Shown here piece by piece: positions 51,492-52,518 of a stretch of DNA of 52,518 nucleotides. Position 1 is the first letter of the stretch, and every line of letters begins with the position of its first letter. Origin of the DNA: an uncultured Prevotellaceae bacterium. Its GTDB lineage: Bacteria > Bacteroidota > Bacteroidia > Bacteroidales > Bacteroidaceae. The stretch lies in the NCBI GenBank assembly GCA_947176535.1, contig CAMWQU010000015.1:1-52518 (forward strand). The letters run 5' to 3'. The position numbers were made by a program, and so were the translations under genes. The notes under the pieces were generated by a model. The model was not told the origin of the DNA, did no database searches, and saw only the letters and a program-made list of their open reading frames with translations.

Positions 51492-52451
51492 TCAGTCGTA
51501 ATTCAGAGCAAAGGTTTCTTGATAGGATATGGCTGAACGATTGTCTTTATTCTTAATCCACCCCTTTTCAAGATGGCTCGTTTGGGATATTTCCCCCGCG
51601 CTCATAGTTGAAAACAACGCACACACTTTCTCAATGGTGCTCAGCTCAGACTCATTGAGTATGTTGTAGGTATTCTCTATTGCTTCCAACTTTATACCAC
51701 TCTGCCCGCTCGGATAAACAAATTCTTCCATATCAATTCCGGGGAGAGAATTGTACAGTGTTCCCCACTGCTCAGGAACAGGGCCAAACGGCAAAGCTCT
51801 GTACGTAATGCCCGTAATGCCATAGCCGTGCCTCTTATAATGAATGAAATCTGCATAGAACAACAGTTTGTTCATTTTAGTGACAAAGGTGGAACCAATA
51901 GTTGAGATAATCAGTCGCACCACATTTGCGACCTTATCGGTAGATAGTGAGCGATAGCCGGTATATTCCGACGGCTGTACCATTGGCTTACAGTCACCAT
52001 CGGCAGCTTCCACTTTCTTTCTGATCCGCTGATATTCCTGCTCAGTCATCTCAGCTTTTGAGGCTTTGACAAATGACATGAAGACATCCTTTTCACGGGC
52101 CGCGATGATTGTCCTCGCATTTGACACACTCGGCACCTCACCGTCTTCATACATACGGTATTGGTTTATACCGAAACCAAGTATCTGTGCCATTTTAGCA
52201 GCAGACAGGCCATAGTGTGCCCTTATAGCAGAGATCTCGTCGGGAAAAGGAATACCGTGTTTGTGACGATATTGATTATACACTTGAAAGATATTTGCTT
52301 CATCCATTTCGGTGGTAGTCCACATTTCACCCTCTTCATCAATGATTCCGGTATGTATGTAGGAATACTCCTCCTTTCGGAAAGTCGTGATTCTTACTTC
52401 CTGAAAATATTTTTCTCCGGGTAACAGCTTATTGTTTTCCATCGTCTTCAT
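51492..52451 (-). CDS. HTH plus Panacea (DUF4065/SocA-like) protein, probable antitoxin
   Basis: This 319-residue protein has an N-terminal ~60-residue region, an XRE/MqsA-like helix-turn-helix at about residues 70-115 ('ISAIRAHYGLSAAKMAQILGFGINQYRMYEDGEVPS') and a C-terminal Panacea (DUF4065) domain from about 170 ('VANVVRLIIS', then 'MNKLLFYADFIHYKRHGYGITGITYRALPFGPVPEQW'). Panacea domains act as versatile antitoxins in toxin-antitoxin pairs, and HTH-containing forms may also repress their own operon. No toxin gene is visible downstream; a partner would have to lie past the right edge. The start could be the ATG at 52451 or 52442. An inverted repeat (GTTCC/GGAAC, 52480-52496) lies upstream. 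Confidence 0.82.
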   Translation of the reverse strand: MKTMENNKLLPGEKYFQEVRITTFRKEEYSYIHTGIIDEEGEMWTTTEMDEANIFQVYNQYRHKHGIPFPDEISAIRAHYGLSAAKMAQILGFGINQYRMYEDGEVPSVSNARTIIAAREKDVFMSFVKASKAEMTEQEYQRIRKKVEAADGDCKPMVQPSEYTGYRSLSTDKVANVVRLIISTIGSTFVTKMNKLLFYADFIHYKRHGYGITGITYRALPFGPVPEQWGTLYNSLPGIDMEEFVYPSGQSGIKLEAIENTYNILNESELSTIEKVCALFSTMSAGEISQTSHLEKGWIKNKDNRSAISYQETFALNYD

Positions 52452-52479
52452 TCTTTCTTTAAGGGGTAAGACATCGGAT

Positions 52480-52496
52480 GTTCCGCTTTATGGAAC
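52480..52496. promoter_or_regulatory. Inverted repeat upstream of the HTH-Panacea gene
   Basis: GTTCC (52480-52484) and GGAAC (52492-52496) flank seven bases, about 30-45 bp before the start codon. It is a plausible autoregulatory operator for the HTH domain; short arms make this tentative. Confidence 0.3.
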
Positions 52497-52518
52497 GAAA
52501 TACATATCGTATGGGAGT

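Noticed and set aside
1..52518. tRNA, rRNA, riboswitch or insertion sequence
   Set aside because: I found no cloverleaf with conserved TTC loop, no rRNA core sequence, no known riboswitch core and no transposase or terminal repeats in any gap.

Overview
The window looks like chromosomal DNA from a member of the Bacteroidota, order Bacteroidales (Prevotella/Paraprevotella/Bacteroides-like; I cannot fix the genus). The evidence is several promoters of the TTTG-N19/21-TAnnTTTG type used by this phylum, Bacteroidales signature genes (Fkp, DUF4199, DUF6452/DUF6048-type pair, BspA-like repeats, eukaryote-like carbamoyl phosphate synthetase) and near absence of Shine-Dalgarno sequences. I saw no rRNA, tRNA, CRISPR or insertion sequence, and no gene-free stretch longer than 300 bases.

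Layout. 1-2.0 kb (+): end of cydA and cydB, cytochrome bd oxidase. 2.0-3.2 kb (-): an orphan membrane-anchored protein behind Pho-box-like direct repeats, and an HxlR regulator. 3.4-5.3 kb (+): a RiPP-type operon with an ACGX-repeat precursor peptide, a radical SAM/SPASM enzyme and a nitroreductase. 5.3-13.3 kb (-): a run of seven genes (epsC, RlmL-like methyltransferase, DPP-IV-like peptidase, small protein, purD, membrane protein, membrane-anchored winged-helix regulator). 13.6-25.7 kb (+): coiled-coil protein, orphan PTS EIIC, exported KduI, trmB, DUF4199, GT2, lipoprotein, barrel protein, apbE, M3 peptidase, dCMP deaminase, S41 protease. 25.9-27.2 kb (+): small membrane protein with an unusually strong ribosome binding site and a class A beta-lactamase lipoprotein. 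27.2-31.0 kb (-): GDP-fucose and GDP-mannose synthesis (fkp, manC). 31.1-38.9 kb (+): GH109-like enzyme, a sigma factor fused to a transmembrane segment and an outer-membrane beta-barrel, a radical SAM plus Gfo/Idh/MocA pair, fabD, GH13. 39.0-49.5 kb (-): purF, fused carAB, cysC, cysD, cysN and a PAPS-dependent sulfotransferase. 49.7-52.5 kb (-): a BspA-like leucine-rich-repeat protein that is out of frame at a G8 tract, and an HTH-Panacea (DUF4065) protein at the edge.

Most notable. (1) A single 513-residue polypeptide carries ECF sigma regions 2 and 4, one membrane segment, a linker and an outer-membrane barrel, so it could in principle link outer membrane and RNA polymerase in one chain. 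(2) Three intergenic arrays share one geometry: 14-bp dyad-like cores repeated at exactly 22 bp, mostly four units, with a different core sequence at each locus. (3) The BspA-like gene has its signal peptide one base out of frame exactly at a poly-G run, as expected of a phase-variable surface protein in the OFF state. (4) KduI carries a signal peptide and sits beside a PTS EIIC with no EIIA or EIIB. (5) The cysC-cysD-cysN-sulfotransferase set makes PAPS and spends it on an unknown acceptor, and resembles the gut Bacteroides steroid/cholesterol sulfation locus as I recall it.
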